This document shows, in pieces, positions 1 to 6,734 of a DNA stretch of 38,034 bases. The notes under the pieces were generated by a model. The model ran no database searches. It was given only the letters and a program-made list of their open reading frames with translations, and was not told where the DNA came from. The translations under genes were made by a program, and so were the position numbers. How positions within the stretch are numbered: position 1 is the first letter of the stretch; every line of letters starts with the position of its first letter. The DNA comes from Candidatus Woesearchaeota archaeon (GTDB lineage: Archaea > Nanobdellota > Nanobdellia > Woesearchaeales > GW2011-AR4), in the NCBI GenBank assembly GCA_016187495.1, contig JACPJP010000031.1, positions 1-38,034 on the forward strand, in the 5' to 3' direction.

Positions 1-781
1 AATAATAATTTCCAAGATAGCCATCAAAAAATGCAGAATAATTATTTATAAGGTTATATTTTTTAATTTGATTGATTAAATGCTTCCCTAAGGTATCATC
101 AATTGCAGTAATGGACCATCTTGTCGGAACTAATTTCCTGCTCTTTCCTATTCCCAATGTTCCAACACTTAAAATCCTTGACAAAAAATTTTCGTCAAAA
201 TCGTTTTTATACAAATAGATTAATGCATCATTCGCCTTTAAGTCTGCATCATAATGAACTTTCTGTACTTTAGTATCTATTTTAGGATTTTCCGTCAGCT
301 TTGCCTTTTTTAATGCAGCATAAGGCCCTGTTGGAGCCATAAAATTGTCGTAGTTTACCCTAAATTTAGGCTTATCTTTTAGGTTAATATCAATATCTGT
401 TGGCTTAGAAGCCATGCTTATTTCCTGGTTTAATTCTAAAAATTTATTCTTTTGCTTTACACTTATTTTTTCCCTTGAATTGATTAATGAAGAACGTAAC
501 TCAACTATTTTTGGTATCTGAAAATTATTGTACGACCAGTATTTTGGCGCGTCATAAAGCCATGTTTCATTAGTTTCTTCCGGCGGAGCAAGAATTCCTA
601 GGTTGATGTAAGGGTAGCCGTACCTCCCTATAAAAGGGGCAACGCCTTCTGTCGAGAAATTTTCCTTTACAATAAGGCTTTTCATCTTAATTTGAGAATA
701 AGCCTTGGTGCAGATGGGGCAGTTTATGTTGCCGCAATTAAATAATGGGTGGTTTTTTGGGTTATATCCAGGAAGATGCAT
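1..781 (-). CDS. Nre-family (NreA/NreB-like) DNA repair protein, 5' part
   Basis: This reading frame is absent from the ORF track because it runs off the left edge; I translated it by hand. About 260 N-terminal residues are visible. They start with a small zinc-finger-like segment (C16, C21, C24 in 'CGNINCPIC'), then 'FIGRYGYPYINLGILAPP', a proline/tryptophan-rich stretch, and 'KLVPTRWSITAIDD'. These are hallmarks of the archaeal Nre family, implicated in DNA repair together with PCNA. The C-terminus, where NreA and NreB differ by a PCNA-binding motif, lies outside the window, so I give no symbol. An internal ATG at 685 would lose the cysteines, so I chose the ATG at 781. A 'tttaaat' TATA-like sequence about 30 bases upstream suggests a leaderless message. 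Family assignment is fairly sure; the exact paralogue is not. Confidence 0.85.
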   Translation of the reverse strand, partial: MHLPGYNPKNHPLFNCGNINCPICTKAYSQIKMKSLIVKENFSTEGVAPFIGRYGYPYINLGILAPPEETNETWLYDAPKYWSYNNFQIPKIVELRSSLINSREKISVKQKNKFLELNQEISMASKPTDIDINLKDKPKFRVNYDNFMAPTGPYAALKKAKLTENPKIDTKVQKVHYDADLKANDALIYLYKNDFDENFLSRILSVGTLGIGKSRKLVPTRWSITAIDDTLGKHLINQIKKYNLINNYSAFFDGYLGNYY

Positions 782-839
782 AATTAAGGTAAAGAATTTG
801 GTGAATTTAAAGTTTATGAAACCAAAACTAAAAATTATC

Positions 840-1208
840 CTAAAAATCCCCTTTTGCAGAATCGTTAAGTATCTTTTGCGCGGTAAACTCCTCATATTTT
901 CTCAGGCTGCTCTTTCCGCAGTAAGGGCAGAATGGCTTGAAGTTAGCCTTGTAATGGAATTTATACCTGCAGTGCGTGCATATTACCAAAATGGGCTTAT
1001 TCAAAATAGTTCCTGATGTCGAACTGGGATTAGAATATTCGTATGACTGCTTCTCTTTGATAGCAACTTGCTCCTGCTGCTTTTTCTTATACACCTTATT
1101 GAAGCATTCAATACATATTAGCTTTTTGCCGTCTTGTGCATACCTCATTTTAGCAGAGGGAAATTCCAGCTTGCATAATGAGCAGGTGTATAAAACAGGT
1201 TTTTCCAT
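840..1208 (-). CDS. Small double zinc-ribbon protein, unknown function
   Basis: A 122-residue protein with two zinc-ribbon-like modules. The first uses C9, C12, C32 and C35; the second uses C77, C80, C94 and C97 ('CTHC' and 'CPYCG'). A lysine/glutamine-rich linker joins them. The first module resembles archaeal 'CxxCkxEFpsakmRY..DGK.LICieC' ribbons; the second resembles a rubredoxin-like knuckle. It is the last gene of a minus-strand operon, six bases after the coiled-coil gene and two genes after a repeat protein. No enzyme motif is visible. It may bind nucleic acid or act as an adaptor, but that is only inference from the fold type. Confidence 0.75.
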   Translation of the reverse strand: MEKPVLYTCSLCKLEFPSAKMRYAQDGKKLICIECFNKVYKKKQQEQVAIKEKQSYEYSNPSSTSGTILNKPILVICTHCRYKFHYKANFKPFCPYCGKSSLRKYEEFTAQKILNDSAKGDF

Positions 1209-1214
1209 AAAGCC

Positions 1215-1550
1215 TTACCTCTTGTTCCCGAAGTAGAACATTTTTTCTACTGCAACATCTTTTGGATTAATGTTATCATGTGTTGTCCTCGCGCTCTCGC
1301 TGCTGGCAGAACGTCTGCTTTCAGCATATGCATAATTTACTTGTGCATTTACTTGTGCAGGCGCTTGAACGCCGCTCCTCTTCAATTCCTTAACATCTTC
1401 CTGAAGCAAGGTTAATGATTCCTTTATTTTAAGAACCTCGGCCATCAGCTTTTTGCTTGCATTGTCCAGCATAACTTCAAATTTTTTCTCTATCAAATAG
1501 CTGTTGCCGAAGTTGCTGCTAGCTATGCCATTTAAGATTTGCTGCTCCAT
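1215..1550 (-). CDS. Small coiled-coil protein, unknown function
   Basis: A 111-residue protein I do not recognise. Residues about 18-58 ('EKKFEVMLDNASKKLMAEVL' onward to 'DVKELKRSG') are strongly heptad-like and probably form one coiled coil. The C-terminal half is low-complexity (Gln/Ala/Ser rich) and probably disordered. It sits in the middle of a tight three-gene operon, with six bases to each neighbour, between a repeat-solenoid protein and a zinc-ribbon protein. That spacing supports it being a real, co-expressed gene. A role as an oligomerising partner of the other two is possible but not shown by sequence. Confidence 0.65.
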   Translation of the reverse strand: MEQQILNGIASSNFGNSYLIEKKFEVMLDNASKKLMAEVLKIKESLTLLQEDVKELKRSGVQAPAQVNAQVNYAYAESRRSASSESARTTHDNINPKDVAVEKMFYFGNKR

Positions 1551-1556
1551 CTTGCC

Positions 1557-2291
1557 TCACTCTTTGAAGTTTTCCTTTATGAAACTGGACATTGTTTCAT
1601 TGCCCGCTAATTGATACGCTTCAAGGGCTTTTGAGACGTCCTCTTCCTTCATGCACATGTCCCCAACCGTATTGAGCTTTTCTTTATCTCCCGCAAGTTC
1701 AAATGCTTTTATAGCATAATCATATCTTTTTTCCTTTACGCATGCGTTTCCAAGCCCTACCAACATGGTTTTGTCTTTCACAGCTGAAAATATCTCAAAA
1801 GCATGCTCAAATCGGTATTTGCTTAGGCATTGCTCCCCTACCTCAAGAAGGTGGTTGCTATCGCCTAAAGCTAAAAATGCACTCAACGCAGGCTCAAGCC
1901 TTCCATCGTTAAGGCATTTCCTGCCCAGCTCAAGCAGCTTTTCTTTATTTCCAGTAAGTTTGTAGACTTCTATTGCATTGTTGAACTGCATCAGCTTCTC
2001 ATAGTCTTTTCCAGCCTCATTCAGCTTTTCCCTGTTTTCCGCAAGGATAAAAGCCTTTACAGCATCATTTAAGTTGCCCTTTCTCCTATAAGCTTCTCCC
2101 ATCTCAGTCAGTATAGTAAACCTAATATCGTCAGAAAACATAGATAAGTTTAAGCTTTCTATGCCCTTTTTCAGCAGTGCTGGCAGCATTTTTCCAAATT
2201 TTGAAGTTTCTGCTTGCGGGCTTAATAAGCTTGCATTGCTGTCCGCTATATCATTAACCATCTTTTTTACGATTTTTTCATCAGTTTCCAT
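1557..2291 (-). CDS. TPR-like alpha-solenoid repeat protein
   Basis: A 244-residue protein. From about residue 75 on it is made of tandem helix-pair units of roughly 33 residues, each with a pattern like 'LGxxCLxxxRxExAxxAFxxxGDxxxLLxVG', so it is a TPR/clathrin-repeat-like scaffold. At least five units are visible, each with a 'A.xxFxLAGnkekL' signature. No signal peptide or membrane segment is seen. It is the first gene of the operon with the coiled-coil and zinc-ribbon genes. A 'gagggcgag' Shine-Dalgarno-like run lies just before the ATG, and a TATA-like 'atttaaat' on the minus strand near 2396-2405 would give a leader of about 80 bases. It probably mediates protein-protein contacts; the partner is unknown. 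Confidence 0.75.
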   Translation of the reverse strand: METDEKIVKKMVNDIADSNASLLSPQAETSKFGKMLPALLKKGIESLNLSMFSDDIRFTILTEMGEAYRRKGNLNDAVKAFILAENREKLNEAGKDYEKLMQFNNAIEVYKLTGNKEKLLELGRKCLNDGRLEPALSAFLALGDSNHLLEVGEQCLSKYRFEHAFEIFSAVKDKTMLVGLGNACVKEKRYDYAIKAFELAGDKEKLNTVGDMCMKEEDVSKALEAYQLAGNETMSSFIKENFKE

Positions 2292-2560
2292 AATCTCGCC
2301 CTCTTTTTCTTTTGTTTTTTATTAGTTTGCACTACACTATCTCCTTTAAAGAGAAAGTAGCCTTACTTGAGCAAAGCGCTGTAGATGAGCTAGTATTTAA
2401 ATTTATCTTTTTTGTAGACTAGTTTACATATTCGTATATTGGAATTTTGTATGGAATTCCCATTAAGTTAGTTTTCAGTTACAAAGTGCTGGGAAAATTT
2501 CGTTCCGAAAAGTAAAATTTTCGTTTCCAATAAATCTCTGCGTGAGCAGACTACCTTTTA

Positions 2561-2575
2561 GAGTTTGGGGCTCCT
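2561..2575 (+). repeat. Left arm of perfect 15-bp inverted repeat
   Basis: The sequence 'gagtttggggctcct' is the exact reverse complement of 'aggagccccaaactc' at 3290-3304. The two arms bracket the single orphan gene 2646-3272. Bases outside and inside the arms do not match each other, so the repeat is exactly 15 bp. Confidence 0.85.
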
Positions 2576-2613
2576 GTTATTAGAGTATAAACTTTATAGT
2601 AGTAAAAACCAAA

Positions 2614-2623
2614 AGATTTAAAT
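2614..2623 (+). promoter_or_regulatory. TATA box of the orphan gene
   Basis: 'gatttaaata' is centred about 27 bases upstream of the ATG at 2646. This argues for a leaderless transcript starting at that ATG rather than at the ATG at 2625 used by the ORF track. Confidence 0.5.
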
Positions 2624-2645
2624 AATGATAACTTACAATCATATT

Positions 2646-3272
2646 ATGGCAGATGAACAATTGGCTTTTTTGAAAGAATACCCAAAAGGGATTTATAGAG
2701 TTCAATTCCTTACTACTTTAGAAAATGAAAAGTTATCAGAAAGAGATGAGACTAGATTTAGAAGGGATTTAGAGTATCTAACACAACATCAAGGAGAACG
2801 ACTTATTCAAACCCCCGATGAATTCTTCCAAAGATGGTTAAATGGTCGCAGTGATAGAAAACCAGATTTATCTCAATATGTTGGCTGTAAGGGTTTTGAA
2901 TTACAGATGCCTCAAGTTAGAATTCAAAGATTTGAAGAGGGAAGAACTTTTGGAAGGATTGAAGGATTGGTAATTGCTTCAGATTTTGGTTATTCTGGTG
3001 ATTTTGGAGAAAGCATAGTTTTTGCCATTAATCATATTCCATCGCAAAGAGTTTTGACTTATCATGACGAAGATGGACAAAAAATAAAGAGAGATCCTTC
3101 AGGAAGAAAGCAATTAACCCATGAACCTATTTATCAATTTGGAGGTCCACCTGAAGAATTTCCTTTTGCATCACTAAATCCTTTGAAATCTGCTGGTTAC
3201 ACATGGACACTAATCAATGTAACACCTAAAGAAGTATATGATGCGTTAAAAAAGATAGGTTTTGTTTGGTAG
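2646..3272 (+). CDS. Orphan protein of unknown function
   Basis: A 208-residue soluble protein that I do not recognise. The ORF track starts seven codons earlier (2625), but the TATA box at 2614-2623 would place transcription start at about 2646, so I use the second Met (MADEQLAF). The N-terminal 75 residues are charged and helical; the middle ('RIEGLVIASDFGYSGDFGES') is glycine-rich beta; the C-terminus 'GYTWTLINVTPKEVYDALKK' looks like a closing alpha/beta element. No catalytic motif is obvious. The gene stands alone, is bracketed by a perfect 15-bp inverted repeat, and has no co-directional partner, so it may be a recently acquired cassette. It could be an immunity or mobile-element accessory protein, but nothing in the sequence proves this. 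Confidence 0.75.
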   Translation: MADEQLAFLKEYPKGIYRVQFLTTLENEKLSERDETRFRRDLEYLTQHQGERLIQTPDEFFQRWLNGRSDRKPDLSQYVGCKGFELQMPQVRIQRFEEGRTFGRIEGLVIASDFGYSGDFGESIVFAINHIPSQRVLTYHDEDGQKIKRDPSGRKQLTHEPIYQFGGPPEEFPFASLNPLKSAGYTWTLINVTPKEVYDALKKIGFVW

Positions 3273-3289
3273 ATTTGTTCAAATAAAGT

Positions 3290-3304
3290 AGGAGCCCCAA
3301 ACTC
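3290..3304 (-). repeat. Right arm of perfect 15-bp inverted repeat
   Basis: 'aggagccccaaactc', the exact reverse complement of 2561-2575, lying 17 bases after the stop codon of the orphan gene. Confidence 0.85.
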
Positions 3305-3398
3305 GTTCTCTTAGAAAAATGGAAATTTTATTGAGTTTAACTAAAATTTCACTAATTTAGCATCCACCTTTAAATATAAGTATAAACTTTCTTGGTAA

Positions 3399-4427
3399 AT
3401 GCTTACCCAAAAACAGTTGCAACAGATTAAAGACGAACTGGACAACTGCCAAAACCCCTTGTTCTTCTTTGATGACGACCCTGACGGGCTATGCGCCTTT
3501 CTTTTGCTTTACCGCTACAAAAAGGAAGGCCACGGCTTTGTTGTAAAAACTCACCCTAAACTGGATGCGCAATACGCGCCAAAGATAGACTCTTATGATA
3601 CAGACAAAGTTTTTGTTCTTGACGTGGCAAATCTAGAGCAGGATTTTATTGATGCTTCAAAAGTGCCTATAATATGGATAGACCACCATGGGCCTTATGA
3701 AAGGAACAGTGTAAGGTACTTTAACCCGAGGCTAAATAAAAAAGATGCAAATATTCCAACAACTTATTTGTGCTATAAAGCTGTTGATCAAAATATGTGG
3801 ATTGCAATGACGGGTTGCATCGCTGATTACTACATGCCTGATTTTTTTAATGAATTTGAGGAAAAATACCCTGATTTATCAAATGGCAAAAAAACAATCG
3901 GGGATTTATATTTTAACAGCAAAATAGGCATTTTAATCAAAACATTTTCCTTCTGCTTAAAGGGAAAAACAAGCGAGGTAATGAAGTGCATGAAAGTGCT
4001 GACAAGAATCCAAAGCCCTTACGAAATCCTTAACCAGGAGACTGCACAAGGCAAATTTATCTATAAGCGATACGAAAAGATAAATAAATTATATGAAAGC
4101 CTATTGAATGACGCGATTAAAAATGTCAGCAAAGAAAAAATTCTTGTGTACACGTATTCTGACGACAAAATGAGCTTTACTGGCGATCTGGCAAATGAGT
4201 TGCTTAATAAATACCCTGATAAAATAATAATAGTTGGGAGAAAGAAGGAAGATGAGGTAAGAATGAGTATAAGAAGCAGGGGCATTATAATACCTCAAAT
4301 ATTAGAAAAGTCCTTGTCCGGATTAGAGGGCTATGGCGGAGGCCATGAATATGCATGCGGCGCAAATGTAAAACAAGATGACTTTAATGAATTTATATAT
4401 AGAATGAAAGCAAATCTAAATCTTTAG
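3399..4427 (+). CDS. DHH/DHHA1 family phosphoesterase (RecJ-like / nanoRNase-like)
   Basis: A 342-residue metal-dependent phosphoesterase of the DHH superfamily. Motif I is 'DDDPDG' (25-30), motif II includes D75, and motif III is 'DHHGP' (95-99). The C-terminal DHHA1 substrate-binding domain ends with 'GGGHEYACG' (313-321). The protein is much shorter than bacterial RecJ and lacks an OB-fold, so it is closer to archaeal RecJ-like/GAN-type or nanoRNase/pAp phosphatase members. It may degrade short single-stranded nucleic acid; the exact substrate cannot be told from sequence. A 'tttaaatata' TATA box about 25 bases upstream indicates a leaderless message. Its 3' end overlaps the convergent downstream gene by 12 bases. 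Confidence 0.9.
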   Translation: MLTQKQLQQIKDELDNCQNPLFFFDDDPDGLCAFLLLYRYKKEGHGFVVKTHPKLDAQYAPKIDSYDTDKVFVLDVANLEQDFIDASKVPIIWIDHHGPYERNSVRYFNPRLNKKDANIPTTYLCYKAVDQNMWIAMTGCIADYYMPDFFNEFEEKYPDLSNGKKTIGDLYFNSKIGILIKTFSFCLKGKTSEVMKCMKVLTRIQSPYEILNQETAQGKFIYKRYEKINKLYESLLNDAIKNVSKEKILVYTYSDDKMSFTGDLANELLNKYPDKIIIVGRKKEDEVRMSIRSRGIIIPQILEKSLSGLEGYGGGHEYACGANVKQDDFNEFIYRMKANLNL

Positions 4428-4931
4428 CCTCTCGTTAATCATATTTGCGATAATGTCCTTCTTGTCCTTCAGGCTTTGCCTTTTCATGTAAACCTCAAGG
4501 TTTTCTTTCTTAACCCTGAAATTGATTCTTGCAACCTTCTCATTTATCTTGTTCAATCTGTTGAGCACCATGCTAAGTTTCCCTTCCATGCTTCTTGGGA
4601 CTGAAATAACAAGCATCTTATCGTAGGTATCATTAAGATAAAACAGCTTGCTGCCGCCAAAAGTCTTCTGCTCGCCTCTTATCATCTGCAGCAATATTTC
4701 GCTTCTGCTTACATCCCTGCTTAAAGATGTTATAACAGCCTCTTTATAGGCCTTGTTGTTTATCAGGTTAAGCTCTATTGCATCATTGTTGGAATTAATG
4801 TCCTTCAAGAATTCCTTGAAAACATATTCTGCATTTACATCCCTGAAGTTGATGTATTCAATTGAATTAACGCTTCTATTAATATCAATATGAGAAACAG
4901 GATTCTTGTAAACAGGACCTTCTTCGCCCAT
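4416..4931 (-). CDS. Hypothetical protein (171 aa), start revised
   Basis: The ORF track starts at 5054, but its first 41 residues read through intergenic repeats and the promoter. The ATG at 4931 is preceded by a strong Shine-Dalgarno-like 'gggggtg' and by a TATA box 'cttatata' about 40 bases upstream, so I use it. The 171-residue product is charged and soluble, with an alpha/beta N-terminal half ('SIEYINFRDVNAEYVFKEFL') and a long basic helical C-terminus ('NRLNKINEKVARINFRVKKE'). No family is recognised. The tail overlaps the convergent DHH gene by 12 bases. Its basic C-terminus could bind nucleic acid, which is inference. Confidence 0.7.
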   Translation of the reverse strand: MGEEGPVYKNPVSHIDINRSVNSIEYINFRDVNAEYVFKEFLKDINSNNDAIELNLINNKAYKEAVITSLSRDVSRSEILLQMIRGEQKTFGGSKLFYLNDTYDKMLVISVPRSMEGKLSMVLNRLNKINEKVARINFRVKKENLEVYMKRQSLKDKKDIIANMINERLKI

Positions 4932-4995
4932 CCAACACCCCCAAATATGGCATAAGGCATATTTAGGTATATAAGCGTTTCGGTATTTTAAGCTT

Positions 4996-5053
4996 TGCCT
5001 CATAAGTCCACTTTTTAGCTTACTATTGGGGCAGACTATTGACTTTTGAGGCA
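4996..5053. repeat. Left cluster of 12-bp iterated repeats
   Basis: Three copies of a degenerate 12-mer with consensus ACTTTTGRGGCA. One is inverted at 4996-5007; two are direct, at 5022-5033 ('actattggggca') and 5042-5053 ('acttttgaggca'), starting exactly 20 bp apart. A matching cluster with the same 20-bp spacing lies at 10881-10930, on the other side of the RM island. Confidence 0.65.
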
Positions 5054-5057
5054 AAAA

Positions 5058-5065
5058 TTTAAATA
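5058..5065 (+). promoter_or_regulatory. TATA box for the 53-aa zinc ribbon gene
   Basis: 'tttaaata' about 28 bases before the ATG at 5090, directly after the last 12-bp repeat. This fits a leaderless mRNA. Confidence 0.45.
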
Positions 5066-5089
5066 AGGAGTTTAATCTTATATTTGACT

Positions 5090-5251
5090 ATGGCAACTCA
5101 ACTTTGTCCAGAATGTAAATGGGAATCCAAAGAAGAAGATACACAAGCATACAGAATTTGTCCCGCTTGTGGATTTGATGCACAAGAAATGCGTAACCCG
5201 TCTGATGTTCTACCTTTTAAAGCAGTAGTTAAGAAGAAAAATCAGGGTTAA
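5090..5251 (+). CDS. 53-aa zinc-ribbon miniprotein
   Basis: A 53-residue ORF below the track's size limit, translated by hand. It contains two CxxC knuckles, C6/C9 ('CPEC') and C24/C27 ('CPACG'), spaced as in a zinc ribbon, followed by a short basic tail ending KKKNQG. A TATA box lies about 28 bases upstream and suggests leaderless expression. It sits between the left repeat cluster and the transposase gene, whose 3' end it overlaps tail-to-tail by 23 bases. Function is unknown; it may be a regulator or accessory protein of the island. Confidence 0.65.
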   Translation: MATQLCPECKWESKEEDTQAYRICPACGFDAQEMRNPSDVLPFKAVVKKKNQG

Positions 5252-6344
5252 TCCCTAACTCGTGCATTTCTTGGATTACAACGCAGATGTTATGGCAGAT
5301 AACTTTGCATAAAACCTCATTAACCTGTGCTGACCACTTCTTGCTCCTTACTGAATCGCCGAACTTTGATTTAATCATGTGAACGCTTGTTTCGGCGTTG
5401 CTTCTGGAGTGAAAATGCTCTAAAAACTGCTCGTTGTTAAGCTGGAAGTAATAAAACATTTTCTTCCAGATTGCCCCATTCCTATTGGCTTGGTTATTGC
5501 TCTTAAATGGAATGAAAGGCACAGACCCTTTGCTGTCTATCAGTTCCAGATTATCTTGGCTCAAATACGCCTTGTCCGCCGATACTTCTTCCATCTTGAA
5601 ATTCTCGGCAGTTTCATTAACTAATGCTTTTAGCTCTGGGCTGTCATTGTCAAATTCAGAAGTTATTGAAACGCTTGTTATTGTGTTGGTCTTAACGCCC
5701 GTCATAAAATGGCACTTAACCCACCTTCTTGATGAAATTTCCTTGCCATGCTTGAAAGAATACCATCTTTGAAAGTTTGAAGTCCCAAATCCTGTGCTGT
5801 CTATGGCAAACTTTGTTTCAACGCTTCTTAATGGCAAAGAAGTTATAGCCACCATGTTAGCCAATAAGGGGGTTAATTCTTTCTTCTGAAAATACCTGAA
5901 CATACTATTATAGGGTATTTTCTGCTCTGCAAAGCCATTGTCTTTTGCTATCTCCAAATCTGTTGAAAAACGCCTTCCAGAAAAGGTTGAATAAACTTTG
6001 AACACCATTGAATAAATTGTATCTCCTATATTGTTGGAAGGTCTGCCAAATTCATAGGTTTTATTGTTTATTCTGCTTGTTATATCAGCCAACAGCTTCA
6101 TAAAAATTTCTTTCTCTTTTTGCTGTGCAAGATTGTAGTTTTTCCAATCCTGTGAATAGGTTTTCCTTACTGTCTGGGTTATTGTTATGTTGCCTTCTTG
6201 GTCTATTTGCTTGGTTACTATAAACTCAACAGCCCAGATATGTTTGCACTTGCAGTTTCTTAACTTTTCGGTTTTTACTATCCTTGATGTTTTGGCTATC
6301 TCATAGCCCCTTTGTTTCCTTACTTCAATTTGTTCTTGTTGCAT
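5229..6344 (-). CDS. DDE transposase, IS4/IS5-superfamily type with SWIM remnant
   Basis: A 371-residue transposase with an RNase-H-like catalytic core. The first Asp is D182 ('AIDSTGFGTS'), the second D257 ('SADKAYLSQ'), and the Glu is E318 in a 'RSNAETSVHMIKSKFG' context, as in DDE_Tnp_1 proteins. Near the N-terminus 'NCKCKHIWAVEF' matches the second half of a SWIM zinc finger. The expected preceding 'C-x-C' strand pair seems missing, so this copy may carry an in-frame deletion. A Shine-Dalgarno 'gaggt' lies 8-10 bases before the ATG. I could not find convincing terminal inverted repeats, and a 53-aa gene overlaps its 3' end, so the ends of any IS are not defined. Confidence 0.85.
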   Translation of the reverse strand: MQQEQIEVRKQRGYEIAKTSRIVKTEKLRNCKCKHIWAVEFIVTKQIDQEGNITITQTVRKTYSQDWKNYNLAQQKEKEIFMKLLADITSRINNKTYEFGRPSNNIGDTIYSMVFKVYSTFSGRRFSTDLEIAKDNGFAEQKIPYNSMFRYFQKKELTPLLANMVAITSLPLRSVETKFAIDSTGFGTSNFQRWYSFKHGKEISSRRWVKCHFMTGVKTNTITSVSITSEFDNDSPELKALVNETAENFKMEEVSADKAYLSQDNLELIDSKGSVPFIPFKSNNQANRNGAIWKKMFYYFQLNNEQFLEHFHSRSNAETSVHMIKSKFGDSVRSKKWSAQVNEVLCKVICHNICVVIQEMHELGINPDFSS

Positions 6345-6384
6345 TTTTATTACCTCATTGATTATTTATTTACTTTTATACGTA

Positions 6385-6544
6385 TACTTATGAAAGTAAA
6401 GCAAGTATATAAACCTTTCTATTTTTTACTTATAAAGGTAATATTTTATAAGTATACTTCTAAACATACCTTATTTAAATGATGTTTATATAAAGGGTAT
6501 TTTTAAAAGAAAAGATTTATATATGAGTGATACTTATAAAAGTA
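6385..6544. promoter_or_regulatory. Three operator-like TACTT-N4-AAGTA boxes between divergent genes
   Basis: Interrupted palindromes of 14 bp occur at 6385-6398 ('tacttatgaaagta'), 6427-6440 ('tacttataaaggta') and 6531-6544 ('tacttataaaagta'). Two further half-matching copies lie near 6371-6380 and 6447-6460. The third box sits just between the TATA box and the ATG of the zinc-ribbon/RM operon, where a bound repressor would block transcription start. The first lies in the upstream region of the divergent transposase. Confidence 0.6.
6515..6524 (+). promoter_or_regulatory. TATA box of the RM operon
   Basis: 'atttatatat' lies about 28 bases before the ATG at 6548, which supports that start over the GTG at 6527 used in the ORF track. 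Confidence 0.55.
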
Positions 6545-6547
6545 AAA

Positions 6548-6730
6548 ATGAACGAAAAATATATAATAAAAAAAGAAGTGAACGCCTTTAAGTGTCTGCG
6601 TTGTGGGCATGAATGGATACCCAGAGTTAGCATGGCAGAGCTAACAGGGACAATAAAAGAGAAGCCGAGAATTTGCCCAAATTGCAAATCTGCTTATTGG
6701 GATTTAGAAAAGAAGAAAAAGAAAAAATAA
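6548..6730 (+). CDS. 60-aa zinc-ribbon protein heading the RM operon
   Basis: A 60-residue protein with C16-C19 ('CLRCGHEW') and C43-C46 ('CPNCKSAYWD') knuckles and a poly-lysine tail. The 'CxRCGHEWIPR...PrxCPxCkSpYWD' pattern is a widespread small archaeal zinc ribbon often found next to defence or toxin-antitoxin genes. I moved the start from GTG 6527 to ATG 6548 because of the TATA box at 6515-6524. Only four bases separate it from the methylase gene, so they are co-transcribed. The operator-like palindromes in its promoter make it a candidate controller of the RM genes, in the role of a C-protein; this is inference. Confidence 0.75.
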   Translation: MNEKYIIKKEVNAFKCLRCGHEWIPRVSMAELTGTIKEKPRICPNCKSAYWDLEKKKKKK

Positions 6731-6734
6731 AAGA

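Larger units (their letters stand above)
2292..2645. other. Intergenic region with promoter and small hairpins
   Basis: No gene is seen in these 354 bases. They contain a TATA-like element for the leftward operon (near 2396-2405), and an imperfect direct repeat of 'gaaaatttcgttcc' type at about 2492-2529. A small perfect hairpin with a GTGA loop ('tctgc-gtga-gcaga') lies at 2537-2550, followed by the left copy of a 15-bp inverted repeat at 2561-2575. The TATA box 'gatttaaata' for the rightward gene is at 2614-2623. Confidence 0.5.

Noticed and set aside
705-1016. 103-aa plus-strand ORF
   Set aside because: It overlaps the Nre gene start and the zinc-ribbon gene on the other strand and has no coding-like pattern.
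4932-5054. N-terminal 41 residues of the 212-aa ORF in the track
   Set aside because: They read through the TATA box, the Shine-Dalgarno and the 12-bp repeat cluster; the ATG at 4931 has proper upstream signals.
5485-5772. 95-aa plus-strand ORF inside the transposase gene
   Set aside because: Antisense shadow of the DDE transposase.
5225-6460. Defined IS element with terminal inverted repeats around the transposase
   Set aside because: No convincing terminal inverted repeats or target duplications were found; the TACTT palindromes fit operators better.
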